64,000 bases of DNA from Aliigemmobacter aestuarii (GCF_004799285.1 NZ_SSND01000005.1:1-64000), one strand, 5' to 3'. Shown: positions 1 through 11,559, numbered from the stretch's first letter. Notes: generated by a model from the sequence alone, not told the origin. Translations and numbers: made by a program.

Positions 1-126
1 CGTCTCCACCGGGCCAAGATCGTTGACCGCCACCACCTCGATGTCGGTCCGCCCCGATTCCACGATCGCCCGCAACACATTGCGCCCGATCCGACCGAAC
101 CCGTTGATTGCAACCTTGACTGCCAT
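1..126 (-). CDS. gap: Glyceraldehyde-3-phosphate dehydrogenase, N-terminal part (window-truncated)
   Basis: The 42 visible residues begin [16 protein letters not shown] and continue to [12 protein letters not shown], the classical GAPDH N-terminus with the Rossmann NAD-binding motif GFGRIGR. The enzyme interconverts glyceraldehyde 3-phosphate and 1,3-bisphosphoglycerate; beside tkt, prk and fbp it is the CbbG-type copy serving the Calvin cycle. It lies 29 bases downstream of tkt on the same strand and is probably cotranscribed with it. The rest of the gene is outside the window. Rhodobacter form II cbb operons run F-P-T-G-A-M, so cbbA and a RuBisCO gene may follow outside; that is inference. 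Confidence 0.93.
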   Translation of the reverse strand, partial: MAVKVAINGFGRIGRNVLRAIVESGRTDIEVVAVNDLGPVET

Positions 127-155
127 GCGTCCCTTCCCCCTGTTTCCCCGGCGCG

Positions 156-2138
156 TCACAGAAGCGCGCGGGCCGTTGCGGCGACGCCTGCCGCGGTGAT
201 GCCGAAATGGCGGTAAAGGTGGCCTGCCGGGGCGGATGCGCCAAAGCCGGTCATGCCGACAAAGCCATCCTCGGGGCGCAGCACCAGATCCCATCCCTGG
301 CGGATCGCGGCCTCGACCCCCACGCGGGGCGCGCGGCCAAGGACGGCGGCGCGCGCTTCGGCAGGTTGTTCCGCGAAGAGTTCGAACGAAGGGGCCGAGA
401 CGACCGCCGCCCCGATCCCGTCGGCGGCCAGAAGGTCGGCGGCGGCCAGTGCGATTTCAACCTCTGATCCGGTCGCGACCAGCGTCACGTCGCGCCCGCC
501 CGCCGGTTCGCGCAGCAGATAGGCGCCCTCGGCCGTCCTGTTCCGCCCCGCCGCGTCGCGCAGGGTGGGCAGGTTCTGGCGCGACAGGCACAGGACCGTC
601 GGCGTGGCCCGCGATGCGATGGCGATTTCCCAGGCCTCGGCGGTTTCCACCGCATCCGCCGGGCGGATCACCGTCAGGTTCGGCATGGCGCGCAGGGATG
701 CGATGGTTTCCACCGGCTGATGCGTCGGCCCGTCCTCGCCCAGACCGATGGAATCATGCGTCATCACATAGGTGACGGGCAGCCCCATCAGCGCCGAAAG
801 CCGCATGGCCGGGCGGCAGTAGTCGGCGAAGGCCAGGAAGGTGCCGCCATAGGTGACGAAACCGCCATGCAGCGCGATGCCGTTCATCGCGGCGGCCATG
901 CCATGTTCGCGGATGCCGTAATGGATGTACTCCCCGCCGTAATCCGTTCGGCTGACGCTGCGCTGCGCGCGCGTCCGGGTCAGGTTCGATCCGGTCAGGT
1001 CGGCCGAGCCGCCCACCACGTTGGCCAGGGTGGTATTGACCACCTCAAGCGCCATCTCGCTGGCTTTGCGGGTGGCGACCTTCGGCCGGTCCGCGGCCAG
1101 CCGGGCCTTGTGGCCGGCCATCGCGGAGGCCAGCGCACCCATGTCGGGCCGGGCAAGTGCGGCCTCGAAGGCCGCGCGGCCGGCGCTTGCACCCAGCCGC
1201 GCGGCCCAGGCGGCCTGCGCTTCGGCCCCACGACGGGCCGCCTGTTTCCATGCCCGGGCAACCGGTTGCGGCACCTCGAAGGGGGGATGCGCCCAGCCGA
1301 GCGCCGCACGGGTGGCGGCGACCTCGTCCTGGCCAAGGGGCGCGCCATGCACCTTGTGGCTGCCCGCCATGTTGGGGGCACCCTTTCCGATCACCGTCCG
1401 GCAGGCGATCATCGAAGGGCGGGCATCGGCGCGCGCCTCGGTGATCGCGGCGGCGACCGCCGCCATGTCGTGGCCATCCACCGCCTGCACATGCCAGCCC
1501 GCGGCGGCGAAACGCGCCCTCTGGTCGGTCGAGGTGGACAGGTCCGTCGACCCATCGATGGTGATCCCGTTGTCGTCCCAGAAGACGATCAGCCGCCCGA
1601 GACCCAGATGGCCCGCCATGTCGATCGCCTCGTGGCTAATCCCCTCCATCAGGCAGCCGTCGCCGGCGATGACCCAGGTCCAGTGATCCACAAGATCGTC
1701 GCCGAAGCGCGCATTCATCATCCGTTCGGCCAGCGCCATGCCGACCGCGGTGGAAATTCCCTGACCCAGCGGGCCGGTCGTGGTTTCCACGCCCGACGTG
1801 TGCCCGTATTCCGGATGGCCCGGCGTGGCCGATCCCAACTGGCGGAAGGCGCGCAACTGGTCGGCCCCCATGTCGGCAAAGCCCAGAAGATGATGGATCG
1901 CGTAGACCAGCATCGAGCCGTGCCCCGCGCTCATCACGAAGCGGTCGCGGTCGGGCCAGCCGGGGTTCGCCGGATCGACCCTGAGGAACCGGTTGAACAG
2001 GACGGTGGCCACATCGGCCATGCCCATCGGCGCTCCGGGGTGGCCGGAATTCGCCGCCTCGACCGCATCCATCGCCAGAACGCGGATCGCGTTCGCCATG
2101 TCCTGTTCGGTCGCCATCGGTTGTGCCTGGGTGTTCAT
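156..2138 (-). CDS. tkt: Transketolase (CbbT type)
   Basis: A 660-residue protein, full length for transketolase. It transfers two-carbon ketol units between sugar phosphates with thiamine diphosphate in the regenerative part of the Calvin cycle and the pentose phosphate pathway. The ThDP-binding motif is visible as GDGCLMEG (159-166) followed by DDN (188-190), with [10 protein letters not shown] (31-40) near the N-terminus; the pyrimidine-binding and C-terminal domains follow. It starts 10 bases after the prk stop and runs toward gap, which fits a cbbF-P-T-G operon. Recognition as a transketolase is firm; the Calvin-cycle assignment rests on its neighbours. Confidence 0.96.
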   Translation of the reverse strand: MNTQAQPMATEQDMANAIRVLAMDAVEAANSGHPGAPMGMADVATVLFNRFLRVDPANPGWPDRDRFVMSAGHGSMLVYAIHHLLGFADMGADQLRAFRQLGSATPGHPEYGHTSGVETTTGPLGQGISTAVGMALAERMMNARFGDDLVDHWTWVIAGDGCLMEGISHEAIDMAGHLGLGRLIVFWDDNGITIDGSTDLSTSTDQRARFAAAGWHVQAVDGHDMAAVAAAITEARADARPSMIACRTVIGKGAPNMAGSHKVHGAPLGQDEVAATRAALGWAHPPFEVPQPVARAWKQAARRGAEAQAAWAARLGASAGRAAFEAALARPDMGALASAMAGHKARLAADRPKVATRKASEMALEVVNTTLANVVGGSADLTGSNLTRTRAQRSVSRTDYGGEYIHYGIREHGMAAAMNGIALHGGFVTYGGTFLAFADYCRPAMRLSALMGLPVTYVMTHDSIGLGEDGPTHQPVETIASLRAMPNLTVIRPADAVETAEAWEIAIASRATPTVLCLSRQNLPTLRDAAGRNRTAEGAYLLREPAGGRDVTLVATGSEVEIALAAADLLAADGIGAAVVSAPSFELFAEQPAEARAAVLGRAPRVGVEAAIRQGWDLVLRPEDGFVGMTGFGASAPAGHLYRHFGITAAGVAATARALL

Positions 2139-2148
2139 CGCAAGCTCC

Positions 2149-3021
2149 TCAGGCGCGGCGGGATTCGGAAACGAGCCGGATCACCATCGGGGTGAAGATC
2201 AGCTGCATGGCGAGGTCCATCTTGCCGCCGGGGATCACGATGGAATTCGCCCGGCTCATCCAGGACCCGTGGATCATCGAGGTGAGATAGGGAAAGTCGA
2301 TGCCGCGCGGGCTGCGGAAGCGGATGACGACAAGGCTTTCGTCGGCCGTGGGGATCCAGCGGGCGATGAAGGGGTTCGAGGTATCGACGACCGGCACACG
2401 CTGGAAATTCACGTCGGTCTCGACGAACTGAGGGCAGATGCAATGCACGTAGGCATGCATCCGGCGCAGGATCGTGTCGGTGACGGCCTCGGTCGAATAG
2501 CCGCGCTGCGCCTTGTCGCGGTGGATCTTCTGGATCCATTCCAGATTGATCACCGGGACCACGCCGATCTTGAGGTCGGCGTGCCTTGCAAGGTTCACGC
2601 TGTCGTTCGCGACCGCACCATGCAGCCCTTCGTAGAACAGAAGGTCAGACCCGTCCGGGAACGGCGCCCATTCGGTGAAGGTGCCCGGAGGCGTTCCCCA
2701 GCGTTCGGCCTCGGCCGCGTCATGGACGTAATGGCGCGTCTCGCCCTTGCCGGTCGCACCATAGGTGCGGAACACATCCTCGAGCTTCTCCAGTTCGTTC
2801 GCGTCATAGGAAAAGTGGCTGAACGTGTCGTCGCCCGCCGCCTTGCGCTGCGCCAGTTCGGCCTTCATCGCGGCGCGGTCATAGCGGTGAAAGGCGTCGC
2901 CCTCGATCGACACGGCGGTGATGCCTTCGCGGCGGAAGATCTGGTCGAAGGTGGATTTCACGGTGGTCGTGCCTGCGCCCGACGATCCGGTGACAGAGAT
3001 GATGGGGTGCTTCTTGGACAT
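2149..3021 (-). CDS. prk: Phosphoribulokinase (class I, bacterial)
   Basis: A 290-residue kinase that phosphorylates ribulose 5-phosphate with ATP to give ribulose 1,5-bisphosphate, the substrate of RuBisCO. The P-loop GSSGAGTTT is at residues 12-20, and the length is that of the octameric proteobacterial class I enzyme. The gene begins 8 bases after the fbp stop and ends 10 bases before tkt, so the three are almost certainly one transcript. Its presence is the clearest single sign that the organism has a Calvin cycle, since this reaction has no other common role. Confidence 0.96.
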   Translation of the reverse strand: MSKKHPIISVTGSSGAGTTTVKSTFDQIFRREGITAVSIEGDAFHRYDRAAMKAELAQRKAAGDDTFSHFSYDANELEKLEDVFRTYGATGKGETRHYVHDAAEAERWGTPPGTFTEWAPFPDGSDLLFYEGLHGAVANDSVNLARHADLKIGVVPVINLEWIQKIHRDKAQRGYSTEAVTDTILRRMHAYVHCICPQFVETDVNFQRVPVVDTSNPFIARWIPTADESLVVIRFRSPRGIDFPYLTSMIHGSWMSRANSIVIPGGKMDLAMQLIFTPMVIRLVSESRRA

Positions 3022-3029
3022 CTGGAACC

Positions 3030-4052
3030 TCAGGCGCGGAACAGGCCACGGCTGCCGAAGAGGGCCGAGACCTCTTCATCGGGCAGGTCGTGATAGGCGG
3101 CGACGCGGTCGACCTTTTCGGCCGATCCGAAAACGAAGGGGGTGCGGGCGTGCAGGCTTGCGGCGACCTGCGACAGGATGGGCAGCGTGCCGTCGGTGGC
3201 GCGACCCCCGGCCTGTTCGATCAGCATCGCGATCGGCGCACATTCATAGACCATGCGCAGGCGCCCGCGTTCATATCCCTTCCGGCTGTCGGAGGGATAC
3301 AGGAAGATGCCGCCGCGCATCATGATCCGGTGGGTTTCGGCCACCAGCGAGGCCACCCATCGCATGTTGAAATTCTTTGCGCGCGGCCCTGTGTCACCGG
3401 CGATGCAGTCGTCGATATAGGCGCGGATCGGCTGTGGCCAGTGCCGGTAGTTCGAGGCATTGATCGCGAATTCGATGGATTGCGGGGGGATCGCGACGCG
3501 GTCGTTGGCGAGGATGAAGCGGCGGGTTTCGGGATCAAGGACATAGTGTTGAACCCCCGCGCCGAAGGTTACGATCAGCGCCGTCTGCGGCCCGTAGATG
3601 AAATACCCCGCGCCGATCTGTTCCGCCGTATCGCGCAGGAACGAGGCTTCGGGCGTCCTTGCCGCCGGGTAGATCGAAAAGATCGTGCCGATGGATACAT
3701 TCACGTCGATGTTCGACGACCCGTCCAGCGGGTCGATGGCCAGGGCAAGGCCACCCTCGGGATCGATCGTGCCGATGCTGTGGCGTTCTTCCGAGGCATG
3801 GTGGCGCACGCCCGTGCCGCGCAGCGCGTCGGCAAAGGCCGCGTCCGCCATCAGGTCAAGTTCCTTCTGCTGGTCGCCGTCGGTGTTCGCGCCCACGGCG
3901 GCCCCCAGGGTGCCACCCAGCGGCCCCCGTGCGATCAGGGTCGAGATGCGCGCCGCCGTCCCGCACAGCGCGGCGATGCAGGCCGCCAGCGGCGCGGGGA
4001 TCAGGTCTGTGGCGATGATGTCCGGCGGGGTGGCCGGTGCAGCGCGGTCCAT
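3030..4052 (-). CDS. fbp: Fructose-1,6-bisphosphatase class I (CbbF type)
   Basis: A 340-residue class I fructose-1,6-bisphosphatase; some cbb-operon enzymes also act on sedoheptulose bisphosphate. The metal- and phosphate-binding signature [12 protein letters not shown] is at about residues 107-118. The open frame continues far upstream, but the start chosen at 4052 ([10 protein letters not shown]) has a strong GGAGGAG ribosome site just ahead, and family similarity begins soon after it. It is the first gene of the cbb operon, read divergently from cbbR across a short AT-rich control region that contains a perfect inverted repeat. Confidence 0.95.
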   Translation of the reverse strand: MDRAAPATPPDIIATDLIPAPLAACIAALCGTAARISTLIARGPLGGTLGAAVGANTDGDQQKELDLMADAAFADALRGTGVRHHASEERHSIGTIDPEGGLALAIDPLDGSSNIDVNVSIGTIFSIYPAARTPEASFLRDTAEQIGAGYFIYGPQTALIVTFGAGVQHYVLDPETRRFILANDRVAIPPQSIEFAINASNYRHWPQPIRAYIDDCIAGDTGPRAKNFNMRWVASLVAETHRIMMRGGIFLYPSDSRKGYERGRLRMVYECAPIAMLIEQAGGRATDGTLPILSQVAASLHARTPFVFGSAEKVDRVAAYHDLPDEEVSALFGSRGLFRA

Positions 4053-4110
4053 CAAGGTCTCCTCCTCCCTGGGGTCGCCGCTTGATGATGACCGGTTCCG
4101 ATGATAGAAG

Positions 4111-4135
4111 AATTTAAAAATCGTGATCTTAAATT
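4111..4135. promoter_or_regulatory. Probable CbbR operator in the cbbF/cbbR intergenic region
   Basis: A perfect inverted repeat AATTTAA (4111-4117), 11-base spacer, TTAAATT (4129-4135). It fits the T-N11-A pattern of LysR-family regulators and lies between the divergent fbp and cbbR genes. A further AATTTAA-like stretch runs into the cbbR start. The arms are seen directly; binding by CbbR is inferred from position and family. Confidence 0.65.
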
Positions 4136-4149
4136 CAGGAAAATTTAAT

Positions 4150-5094
4150 ATGCGATATGATGCCCTGACGCTGAAGCAACTGCGGGCGCTGGAAACCGTG
4201 TGCGACAAGGGCACCATCACGGCGGCGGCCGATACCCTGTCGCTGACCCCGCCGGCGGTGCATGGGCAATTGAAATCGCTGGAAGAATCCTGTGGCGTCG
4301 CGCTGGTGCGTCGGGATGCGGGCGGGCGTTTCGTGCCCACCGAGGAAGGGGCGGTGCTGCTTGCCGGGCATGAACGGGCGCGTGCCGCACTGACCCGCGC
4401 CATGCGGGAAATCGAGGCATTGCGTCGCGGTGTCGCAGGGACGGTCGTGCTGGGTGTGGTGTCCACCGGCAAGTATTTCGCCCCCCGGATCGTCGCCGGG
4501 CTGCGGAAAAGCCTGCCGGGCGTCGATGTGCAGCTGGTGATCGGCAACCGGACGCAGATCATCGAGGGGCTGGAAAACGAATCGATCGACGTCGCGGTGA
4601 TGGGCCGACCGCCCCGCCAACCCGCCAATCTGGCCGAGGCGATCGGCGTCCACCCCCATGTGATGATCTGCGCGCCGGGGCATCGGCTGGCCGAGGGCAA
4701 GGTCTCGGTCGGGGCATTGCTGGACGAACATTTCCTTCTGCGCGAGGAAGGTTCGGGCACGCGAATCCTGTCCGTCCGCTACCTGGACCAGATGGCCGAT
4801 GGCCGCCCCTATGCCTTCACCGAGATGGGATCGAACGAGACGATCAAGCAATCGGTGATCGCCGGGCTGGGGATCGCGCTGATTTCGGCGCATACGGTGA
4901 TCGACGAACTCGCCTCGGGGAGGCTGGCGCTGGTTCGCGCGCCGGGCCTGCCGATCCCGCGGCAGTGGTATCTTCTGCACCGCGCCGACCATGACCTGAC
5001 CCCCGCGATGCGCAATGTGCATGACGAAATCCTGCGGAACGCCGCACATATGCTGCGGTCCGAGGAGGTGGAGCAGGTGGTGGGACGGATGTAG
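4150..5094 (+). CDS. cbbR: LysR-family regulator CbbR
   Basis: A 314-residue LysR-type regulator. The N-terminus [21 protein letters not shown], the following HTH segment ([20 protein letters not shown]) and the divergent orientation to cbbF are typical of CbbR, which activates Calvin-cycle operons in response to metabolites. The ATG at 4150 is preferred over a GTG at 4123, because the HTH homology begins at MRYDALT and the GTG would lie inside the operator palindrome. The remainder is the LysR substrate-binding domain. It is probably autoregulated through the shared intergenic site. Confidence 0.9.
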   Translation: MRYDALTLKQLRALETVCDKGTITAAADTLSLTPPAVHGQLKSLEESCGVALVRRDAGGRFVPTEEGAVLLAGHERARAALTRAMREIEALRRGVAGTVVLGVVSTGKYFAPRIVAGLRKSLPGVDVQLVIGNRTQIIEGLENESIDVAVMGRPPRQPANLAEAIGVHPHVMICAPGHRLAEGKVSVGALLDEHFLLREEGSGTRILSVRYLDQMADGRPYAFTEMGSNETIKQSVIAGLGIALISAHTVIDELASGRLALVRAPGLPIPRQWYLLHRADHDLTPAMRNVHDEILRNAAHMLRSEEVEQVVGRM

Positions 5095-5100
5095 GGCTGG

Positions 5101-5670
5101 CTAGCGCGGGGTGAACCCGATCCGAAGGAGATCGGCCTCGCCCGAAAGGCGGATCGTTCCGGCGTGGCCGGGGTCGAGGATCAGCGTATCCCAGGCCTGT
5201 GCCTGAAGGGCCAGTCCGCCTGGGTCCGCCACCAGCATCCCCGACAGGACGAACAGCGCGCCCGCCGGATCGGGAAGCGGCAGCACGGCGCCTTGCCGCA
5301 GCCGCAGCCGGTCGACCCGCACCGACAGCCTGTCGCGCCGGACCATGATGTTCAGATCCCGCACCGGCCCGCCCGAAAGGCGCCCGGTCACCGGGGTCTC
5401 GGCGGCAAAGTCGATGCGGTCGCCGGTGTGCAGGTGATGCGCCGCGCCGCCGATGTCCAGCACCATGCCGTCACCCGACAGCAGGAACAGGACCCGGTCG
5501 ATCCCCGGAAAGACCGAAAACGGCCCGTCTGCCGCGACCGTCGCCATCGACAGCCGCCAGTCGAACCCGTCCATCCCCGCGCCCGGCGGTAAAGCCGCGA
5601 TCTCGCGCGTCTCTCCGCCGCCGTTCTTCCACGGGCCCGGCCGCAAGTCGGTGTTCCGGACCAGCCGCAT
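5101..5670 (-). CDS. hutD: HutD family protein
   Basis: A 189-residue cupin-like HutD protein; the family signature WKNGGGETREIA is near the N-terminus. HutD proteins are linked to histidine utilisation, where the Pseudomonas homologue is thought to limit hut expression or urocanate levels; the biochemical role is not settled. The start at 5670 (MRLVRNTDL) overlaps the hutU stop by one base (TGATG), which indicates translational coupling and identifies it as the last gene of hutI-H-U-D. A longer frame upstream exists but lies inside hutU. Confidence 0.88.
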   Translation of the reverse strand: MRLVRNTDLRPGPWKNGGGETREIAALPPGAGMDGFDWRLSMATVAADGPFSVFPGIDRVLFLLSGDGMVLDIGGAAHHLHTGDRIDFAAETPVTGRLSGGPVRDLNIMVRRDRLSVRVDRLRLRQGAVLPLPDPAGALFVLSGMLVADPGGLALQAQAWDTLILDPGHAGTIRLSGEADLLRIGFTPR

Positions 5671-7355
5671 CAGTTGCCCAGGATGCCCGGAAGGCGCAGC
5701 CCGTGATCGCGCGCGCACTGGATCGCGCTGTCATAGCCCGCGTCCGCATGCCGCCAGACCCCGCTTGCAGGGTCGTTCCACAGAACGCGCTCCAGCCGGC
5801 GGGCGGCCTCGGGCGTACCGTCGGCCACGATCACCACACCCGCGTGCTGCGAAAATCCCATGCCAACCCCGCCACCGTGGTGCAGCGAAACCCAGGTCGC
5901 CCCCGAGGCCGTGTTGACCAACGCGTTCAGAAGCGGCCAGTCGCTGACTGCGTCCGATCCGTCCTTCATCGCCTCGGTTTCCCGGTTGGGGCTGGCCACG
6001 GAGCCGCTGTCCAGATGGTCGCGTCCGATCACGATCGGGGCCTTGAGTTCGCCCGAGGCCACCATGTCGTTGAACATCAGCCCGGCGCGGTGCCGGTCGC
6101 CAAGCCCGATCCAGCAGATCCGCGCAGGAAGGCCCTGAAAGGCGATGCGTTCCCCCGCCATGTCCAGCCAGCGGTGCAGATGGTCGTTTTCCGGGAAAAG
6201 ACGCTTCATCGCGGCGTCGGTCTTGCGGATGTCCTCGGGGTCGCCCGACAAAGCGCACCAGCGGAACGGCCCGATCCCCTTGCAGAACAAGGGACGGATA
6301 TAGGCGGGCACGAAGCCGGGGAAGGCGAACGCGTTTTCGAACCCTTCGTCCTTGGCCACCTGCCGGATGTTGTTGCCATAATCCAGCGTCGGTACGCCCG
6401 CGTTCCAGAATCCCACCATCGCCTCGACATGCACACGCATCGCGGCGCGGGCGGCATGTTCCACCTCGGCCGGGTGGGTTTCCTGCTTCGCGCGCCATTC
6501 GGCCACGCTCCAGCCTGCCGGGCAGTAGCCGTGCAGCGGGTCATGCGCCGATGTCTGGTCGGTCACGATGTCGGGGCGCGCGCCCCCGGCCTGCATCCGC
6601 CGCAGGATTTCGGGGAACACCTCGGCCGCGTTGCCCAGAAGGCCCACGGATTTCGCCTCGCCCTTCGCCGTCCAGTCGGCGATCATCGCCAACGCCTCGT
6701 CCAGCGTATGGGCCTTGGCGTCCAGATAGCGGGTGCGGATACGGAAATCGATCCGCGTCTCGTCAACCTCGACGGCCAGGCAGCAGGCCCCGGCCATGAC
6801 GGCCGCCAGCGGCTGCGCGCCTCCCATCCCGCCAAGGCCCCCGGTCAGGATCCAGCGGCCCTTCAGGTTGCCGCCATAGTGCTGGCGCCCGGCCTCGGCG
6901 AAGGTTTCGTAGGTGCCCTGCACGATCCCTTGCGTGCCGATGTAGATCCAGGACCCTGCGGTCATCTGGCCGTACATCATCAGCCCCTTGCGATCGAGTT
7001 CGTTGAAATGGTCCCAGGTCGCCCAATGCGGGACGAGGTTGGAATTGGCGATCAGGACGCGGGGCGCATCCGCATGGGTGCGCACGATGGCAATGGGCTT
7101 GCCCGATTGCACGACCAGCGTTTCGTCCGATTCAAGGTCCTTCAGCCCCGCGACGATGCGGTCGAAATCCTCCCAGGTCCGGGCCGCGCGGCCGATCCCG
7201 CCGTAGACCACCAGTTCGTGCGGGTTCTCGGCCACGTCGGGGTGCAGGTTGTTCATCAGCATCCGCATCGCCGCCTCGGTCTGCCAGCTTTTCGCGCTGC
7301 GCTCGGGGCCGGTCGGGGGGAAGATGTCGCGGATGTTGTGGCGGGGATTGGTCAT
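5670..7355 (-). CDS. hutU: Urocanate hydratase
   Basis: A 561-residue urocanase that hydrates urocanate to 4-imidazolone-5-propionate, the second step of histidine breakdown, using tightly bound NAD+ as electrophile. The N-terminal segment [13 protein letters not shown] and the glycine-rich stretch [13 protein letters not shown] are family hallmarks, and the length is normal (about 555-560). The start at 7355 is chosen because GAGGA lies just upstream and [10 protein letters not shown] matches the family start; an ATG six codons earlier is possible. It is 27 bases from hutH and coupled to hutD. Confidence 0.96.
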   Translation of the reverse strand: MTNPRHNIRDIFPPTGPERSAKSWQTEAAMRMLMNNLHPDVAENPHELVVYGGIGRAARTWEDFDRIVAGLKDLESDETLVVQSGKPIAIVRTHADAPRVLIANSNLVPHWATWDHFNELDRKGLMMYGQMTAGSWIYIGTQGIVQGTYETFAEAGRQHYGGNLKGRWILTGGLGGMGGAQPLAAVMAGACCLAVEVDETRIDFRIRTRYLDAKAHTLDEALAMIADWTAKGEAKSVGLLGNAAEVFPEILRRMQAGGARPDIVTDQTSAHDPLHGYCPAGWSVAEWRAKQETHPAEVEHAARAAMRVHVEAMVGFWNAGVPTLDYGNNIRQVAKDEGFENAFAFPGFVPAYIRPLFCKGIGPFRWCALSGDPEDIRKTDAAMKRLFPENDHLHRWLDMAGERIAFQGLPARICWIGLGDRHRAGLMFNDMVASGELKAPIVIGRDHLDSGSVASPNRETEAMKDGSDAVSDWPLLNALVNTASGATWVSLHHGGGVGMGFSQHAGVVIVADGTPEAARRLERVLWNDPASGVWRHADAGYDSAIQCARDHGLRLPGILGN

Positions 7356-7382
7356 GGCGGTCCTCGTTCGCAAAAGGGGGTG

Positions 7383-8921
7383 TCAGGCGGACAGGGCGGG
7401 CAGCGGCAGGTCGCAGGCTTCGGTGATCGCGCCGCCCGCGACCAGGCGTGCGGCGGCCTCAAGATCGGGCGCAAGGTAGCGGTCCGTGCCCAGGGTGGCG
7501 ACATCCAGACGCAACCGCGCCAGCACCGCACGAAGCGGGGCCGAAGTGGTCAGCGGCGCGCGGAATTCGATCCCCTGGCCTGCGCACATCAGTTCGACGC
7601 CCAGGATGCGGTTCAGGTTTTCGACCATCCGGCCGAGCCGCCGCGCGCCATGCGCGGCCATGCTGACGTGGTCTTCCTGATTGGCCGAAGTGGGGGTGGA
7701 ATCCGTCACGCAAGGGGTGGCGAGATGCTTGTTCTCGCTCATCAGCGCGGCGGTCGTTACCTCGGCGATCATCAGGCCGGAGTTCAGGCCGGGATCGGGG
7801 GTCAGGAAGGGGGGCAGGTCGAAGGACAGCGTCGGATCGACCATCAGCGCCACGCGGCGCTGTGCGATGGCGCCGATCTCGGACAGGGCCAGCGCGATCA
7901 TGTCGGCGGCAAAGCCCACCGGTTCGGCGTGGAAATTCCCGCCCGACACGATCATCCCCGCCTCGGTCAGGACCAGCGGATTGTCGGTGGCGGCATTCGC
8001 CTCGACTTCAAGCGTCCGAGCTGCCATCCGCAGCACATCCATCGCGGCACCCGTCACCTGCGGCTGGCAGCGGATACAATAGGGGTCCTGCACCCGGCTG
8101 TCGCCTTCGCGGTGGCTTTCGCGGATGGGCGATCTGTCCAGCAGCGCCCGCATCGCCGCGGCGGCCTCGATCTGGCCCGCGTGGCCGCGCAGGCTGTGGA
8201 TTTCCGGTTGCAGGGGCGCGGTCGATCCCATGATGGCGTCGGTCGACATCGCCGAGATGACCAGCGCCGCGCGGGCCGCCTCCCAGGCGTCGAACAGGCC
8301 TGCAAGGGCGAAGGCCGTGGAAAACTGCGTGCCGTTGATGAAGGCCAGCCCTTCCTTCGGGCCAAGGGCCACGGGCGCAAGACCCGCCGCCGCCAGCGCC
8401 TGATCCCCCGGCAGGATGCGGCCCTGATATTCGGCCTCGCCCGCGCCGATCATCACCGCCGTCATATGGGCAAGCGGCGCCAGATCGCCGGACGCGCCGA
8501 CCGACCCTTGCGCGGGCACGACAGGCGTCACACCGCGCGCCAGCATGGCTTGCAAAAGCGCGATCAGGTCCCACCGCACGCCGGACGCGCCGCGCCCCAG
8601 CGAGATCAGCTTGAGCACCATCATCAGCCGCGCGTGCCGGCGAGGGATGGGTTCGCCCACGCCGCAGCAATGCGACAGGATCAGGTTGCGTTGCAGCGTT
8701 GCGGTGTCCTTCGGCGCGATCTTGAGGCTTGCCAACTTGCCAAAGCCCGTGTTCACGCCATAGACCGCCTGATCCCCCGCCGCGGCTTCGGCCACGCGGG
8801 CGGCGGCGGTCTCGACGGCGGGGCGGGCGTCGGGCGACAGGACGGCGGGCGCCTCGTTCCGGTAGATCCGTTCCAGTTGCGCAAGCGTGACGGCGCCGGG
8901 GATCAGGGTTTCAGGTGTCAA
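7383..8921 (-). CDS. hutH: Histidine ammonia-lyase, probable TTG start
   Basis: A 512-residue histidine ammonia-lyase that deaminates L-histidine to urocanate. The Ala-Ser-Gly triad that forms the MIO cofactor is seen in [14 protein letters not shown]. The frame is open to an ATG at 8996 deep inside hutI, but a TTG at 8921 has GGAGG five bases upstream and gives the normal family length, starting [20 protein letters not shown] therefore take TTG as the start; it overlaps the hutI stop by 11 bases. The ATG alternative would add 25 low-complexity Pro/Ser residues. Confidence 0.93.
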   Translation of the reverse strand: MTPETLIPGAVTLAQLERIYRNEAPAVLSPDARPAVETAAARVAEAAAGDQAVYGVNTGFGKLASLKIAPKDTATLQRNLILSHCCGVGEPIPRRHARLMMVLKLISLGRGASGVRWDLIALLQAMLARGVTPVVPAQGSVGASGDLAPLAHMTAVMIGAGEAEYQGRILPGDQALAAAGLAPVALGPKEGLAFINGTQFSTAFALAGLFDAWEAARAALVISAMSTDAIMGSTAPLQPEIHSLRGHAGQIEAAAAMRALLDRSPIRESHREGDSRVQDPYCIRCQPQVTGAAMDVLRMAARTLEVEANAATDNPLVLTEAGMIVSGGNFHAEPVGFAADMIALALSEIGAIAQRRVALMVDPTLSFDLPPFLTPDPGLNSGLMIAEVTTAALMSENKHLATPCVTDSTPTSANQEDHVSMAAHGARRLGRMVENLNRILGVELMCAGQGIEFRAPLTTSAPLRAVLARLRLDVATLGTDRYLAPDLEAAARLVAGGAITEACDLPLPALSA

Positions 8922-10113
8922 GACGGCCTCCGAAGATGCGGGCGTGAAGGGCGGTGGCCCCGATGCGGTAGGAAAGCTCGGCGGGGTGGGCGGCATCCCA
9001 GATCGCGAGATCCGCGCGCAGTCCGGGGGCGATGCGGCCCCGGTCGGTCAGGCCAAGGGCGCACGCGGCATGGCAGGTCGCCCCGGCCAGCGTTTCCTCG
9101 GGCGTCATGCGGAACAGGGTGCAGGCCATGTTCATCGCCAGAAGGATCGAGGTCATCGGCGCGGTACCGGGGTTGCAGTCGGTCGCCACCGCCATCGGCA
9201 CGCCGTACCGGCGCAAGAGGGCGATCGGCGGCAGTTGTGTTTCGCGCAGCGTGTAGAAGGCGCCGGGCAGGATCACGGCAACCGTCCCCGCCGCCGCCAT
9301 CGCGGCCGCGCCTGCCCCGTCCAGATATTCAAGATGGTCGGCCGACAGCGCGCCATGCCGCGCGGCCAGTTCTGCGCCGTGCAGGTTGGACAACTGTTCG
9401 GCGTGCAGCTTGACCGGCAGGCCAAGGGCGCGCGCCGCGGCGAAGACGCGGTCGATCTGGGCCGGGGAAAAGGCGATGCCTTCGCAGAACCCGTCCACGG
9501 CGTCGGCCAGACCCTCGGCATGGGCGGCCTGCAGCGCGGGCAGCACCTGTTCCCCGATATAGGCGTCGGCACGCCCGGAATATTCGGGCGGCAGGGCATG
9601 CGCGCCAAGGAAGGTCGTCACCACATCGACAGGGCGCATGGTCGCGATCACGCGGGCCGCGCGCAGCATCCGCAGTTCGGTGTCCACGTCCAGCCCGTAG
9701 CCCGACTTGATCTCGACCGTGGTCACGCCCTCGGCCAGCATCCGATCGACACGCGGCAGGGCTGCGGCGACCAGATCGTCAAGCCCGGCCTCGCGCGTGG
9801 CCCGCACGGTCGACACGATACCGCCGCCCGCGCGCGCGACCTCTTCATAGCTTGCTCCGTTCAGCCGCATTTCGAATTCCCGGGCGCGGTTTCCGGCAAA
9901 GACCAGATGCGTGTGGCAATCGACCAGCCCCGGCGTCACCAGCCGTCCGCCGATGTCGAGCCTGTCGTTGCTGCAATCCGGGGGAAGGTCGCGGGGCAGG
10001 TCGGTCTCGGGCCCGGCCCAAAGGATTCGATCCCCGCCGATCGCCACCGCCGCGCGGTCGATCAGACCGTAACCCCCGGTCATGGTGGCAAGGGTGGCAT
10101 TGCAGAGGATCAT
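8911..10113 (-). CDS. hutI: Imidazolonepropionase
   Basis: A 400-residue amidohydrolase-superfamily enzyme that opens 4-imidazolone-5-propionate to N-formimino-L-glutamate. Metal-ligand motifs are visible: [19 protein letters not shown] and ATDCNPGT. The ATG at 10113 ([11 protein letters not shown]) gives family length; the frame continues upstream only through antisense hutF. It is the first gene of the minus-strand hut operon and its promoter faces hutF across 75 bases that carry a palindrome. Confidence 0.95.
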   Translation of the reverse strand: MILCNATLATMTGGYGLIDRAAVAIGGDRILWAGPETDLPRDLPPDCSNDRLDIGGRLVTPGLVDCHTHLVFAGNRAREFEMRLNGASYEEVARAGGGIVSTVRATREAGLDDLVAAALPRVDRMLAEGVTTVEIKSGYGLDVDTELRMLRAARVIATMRPVDVVTTFLGAHALPPEYSGRADAYIGEQVLPALQAAHAEGLADAVDGFCEGIAFSPAQIDRVFAAARALGLPVKLHAEQLSNLHGAELAARHGALSADHLEYLDGAGAAAMAAAGTVAVILPGAFYTLRETQLPPIALLRRYGVPMAVATDCNPGTAPMTSILLAMNMACTLFRMTPEETLAGATCHAACALGLTDRGRIAPGLRADLAIWDAAHPAELSYRIGATALHARIFGGRLDT

Positions 10114-10148
10114 CGCCGGAAGCCTTGTCTGGTATGTGCTAATGTGTA

Positions 10149-10164
10149 TTATGTCTGTACATAA
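10149..10164. promoter_or_regulatory. Probable HutC operator between hutI and hutF
   Basis: A perfect inverted repeat TTATGT-CTGT-ACATAA, extended by one more pair (A/T) at 10148 and 10165. It lies in the 75-base divergent promoter region of hutI and hutF, where a GntR/UTRA repressor would control both operons. A degenerate related sequence (TTGTCTGGTA) lies at about 10124-10133. The symmetry is seen; HutC binding is inference. Confidence 0.6.
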
Positions 10165-10188
10165 TGCAGAGTCAAGACGGGATGGCCA

Positions 10189-11556
10189 ATGAAACGGATC
10201 TGGGCTGAACAGGCGCTTCTGCCGGAAGGCTGGCGCGAAGGCGTGCGGGTGACGCTGGCCGCGGGCGGCCGCATTGCCGGGGTCGAGGCGGGCGTTGCCG
10301 CCGAAGGCGCGGACCGGGTCGGCCTTCTTTTGCCCGCGCCCGCGAACAGCCATTCCCACGCCTTCCAGCGGGCGATGGCCGGGCTGACCGAACGGCGCGG
10401 GGACGGGACGGGCGACAGTTTCTGGACCTGGCGCCAGCTGATGTACCGCTTCCTCGACCGGATCACGCCCGATCAGGTCGAAGCCATCGCCGCCTTCGTT
10501 CAGATGGAGATGCTTGAGGCGGGCTATGCCACCAATGTGGAATTCCACTACCTGCACCATCGCCCGGACGGCACCCCCCATGACGACATCGCCGAGATGT
10601 CGGCGCGCATCGCCGCCGCGGCGGATCACAGCGGGATCGGCCTGACGCTGCTGCCGGTGGCCTATCGCTTTGGTGGTCTGGATGGCCGGGCACTGGGGCC
10701 GGGCCAGCGCCGCTTCGGCACCGAACCCGCCGCCTATGTGCGGCTGCTGGAGGGGGCCGCGCGGGCGCTGGACGCCTTGCCCGGGGATGCCGTGCTGGGG
10801 GTCGCGCCCCATTCGCTGCGCGCGGTCGCGCCGGGCGATCTTGCTGTGCTGGCGGCGTTGCGGCCGGATGCCCCGATCCACATGCACCTAGCCGAAACGC
10901 TGGCCGAGGTGGACGAAGTCAGGGGGGTGCTTGGCGCGCGCCCGGTCGAATGGATGCTGAACAACGTGGGTCTGTCGCCGCGCTGGTGCCTGATCCACAT
11001 CACCCAGATGACGCCCGAGGAAACCGGGGCGCTGGCCGCGACCGGGGCGGTGGCGGGGCTTTGCCCACTGACCGAGGCAAGCCTGGGCGATGGCATTTTC
11101 GACGGCGTGCGCTGGATGTCGGCGGGCGGGGCGATCTCGCTGGGATCGGACAGCAATATCCGCATCTCGCTGGCCGAGGAACTGCGCCAGCTCGATACCA
11201 GCCAGCGCCTTCGCGACCACAGCCGCGCGGCCCTGGCCACGGCGGACCTGTCAACCGGGCGGCGGCTGTTCCAGGCTGCGGCGATGGGTGGCGCGCAGGC
11301 GGCCGGGCGCGATTCGGGCCGGATCGAGCCGGGGCTTTGGGGCGATCTTCTGGCGCTTGACATGACCCACCCGGATCTGGAGGGGCTGCGCGGGGATACC
11401 GTTCTGGATGCCTTCGCCTTCGCGGGCGACAGTGCGATGGTGGCCGAGGTCTGGGCCGCGGGGCGGCACATGGTGACGGGCGGGCGGCACATCCGCCGCG
11501 AGGCGATCACCGCCGCCTACCGCCATGCCGTCCGGTCGCTGCGGGCGGGTGCCTGA
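10189..11556 (+). CDS. hutF: Formimidoylglutamate deiminase
   Basis: A 455-residue amidohydrolase-superfamily protein that removes ammonia from N-formimino-L-glutamate to give N-formyl-L-glutamate, marking the five-step histidine route. Metal-binding motifs are [13 protein letters not shown] near residue 55, HMHLAE in the middle and GSDSNIRIS toward the C-terminus. It is transcribed divergently from hutI and ends three bases from the convergent hutC stop. HutG, which would hydrolyse formylglutamate, is not in the window and must be encoded elsewhere. Confidence 0.94.
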   Translation: MKRIWAEQALLPEGWREGVRVTLAAGGRIAGVEAGVAAEGADRVGLLLPAPANSHSHAFQRAMAGLTERRGDGTGDSFWTWRQLMYRFLDRITPDQVEAIAAFVQMEMLEAGYATNVEFHYLHHRPDGTPHDDIAEMSARIAAAADHSGIGLTLLPVAYRFGGLDGRALGPGQRRFGTEPAAYVRLLEGAARALDALPGDAVLGVAPHSLRAVAPGDLAVLAALRPDAPIHMHLAETLAEVDEVRGVLGARPVEWMLNNVGLSPRWCLIHITQMTPEETGALAATGAVAGLCPLTEASLGDGIFDGVRWMSAGGAISLGSDSNIRISLAEELRQLDTSQRLRDHSRAALATADLSTGRRLFQAAAMGGAQAAGRDSGRIEPGLWGDLLALDMTHPDLEGLRGDTVLDAFAFAGDSAMVAEVWAAGRHMVTGGRHIRREAITAAYRHAVRSLRAGA

Positions 11557-11559
11557 CGT

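Noticed and set aside
720-2195. Plus-strand 491-codon frame
   Set aside because: It is antisense to the unmistakable transketolase gene and has biased Arg/His/Gly composition.
5703-9413. Long plus-strand open frame (1236 codons)
   Set aside because: It is antisense to hutU and hutH, rich in Arg/Gly/His/Gln with no domain, and is an artefact of GC-rich third positions.
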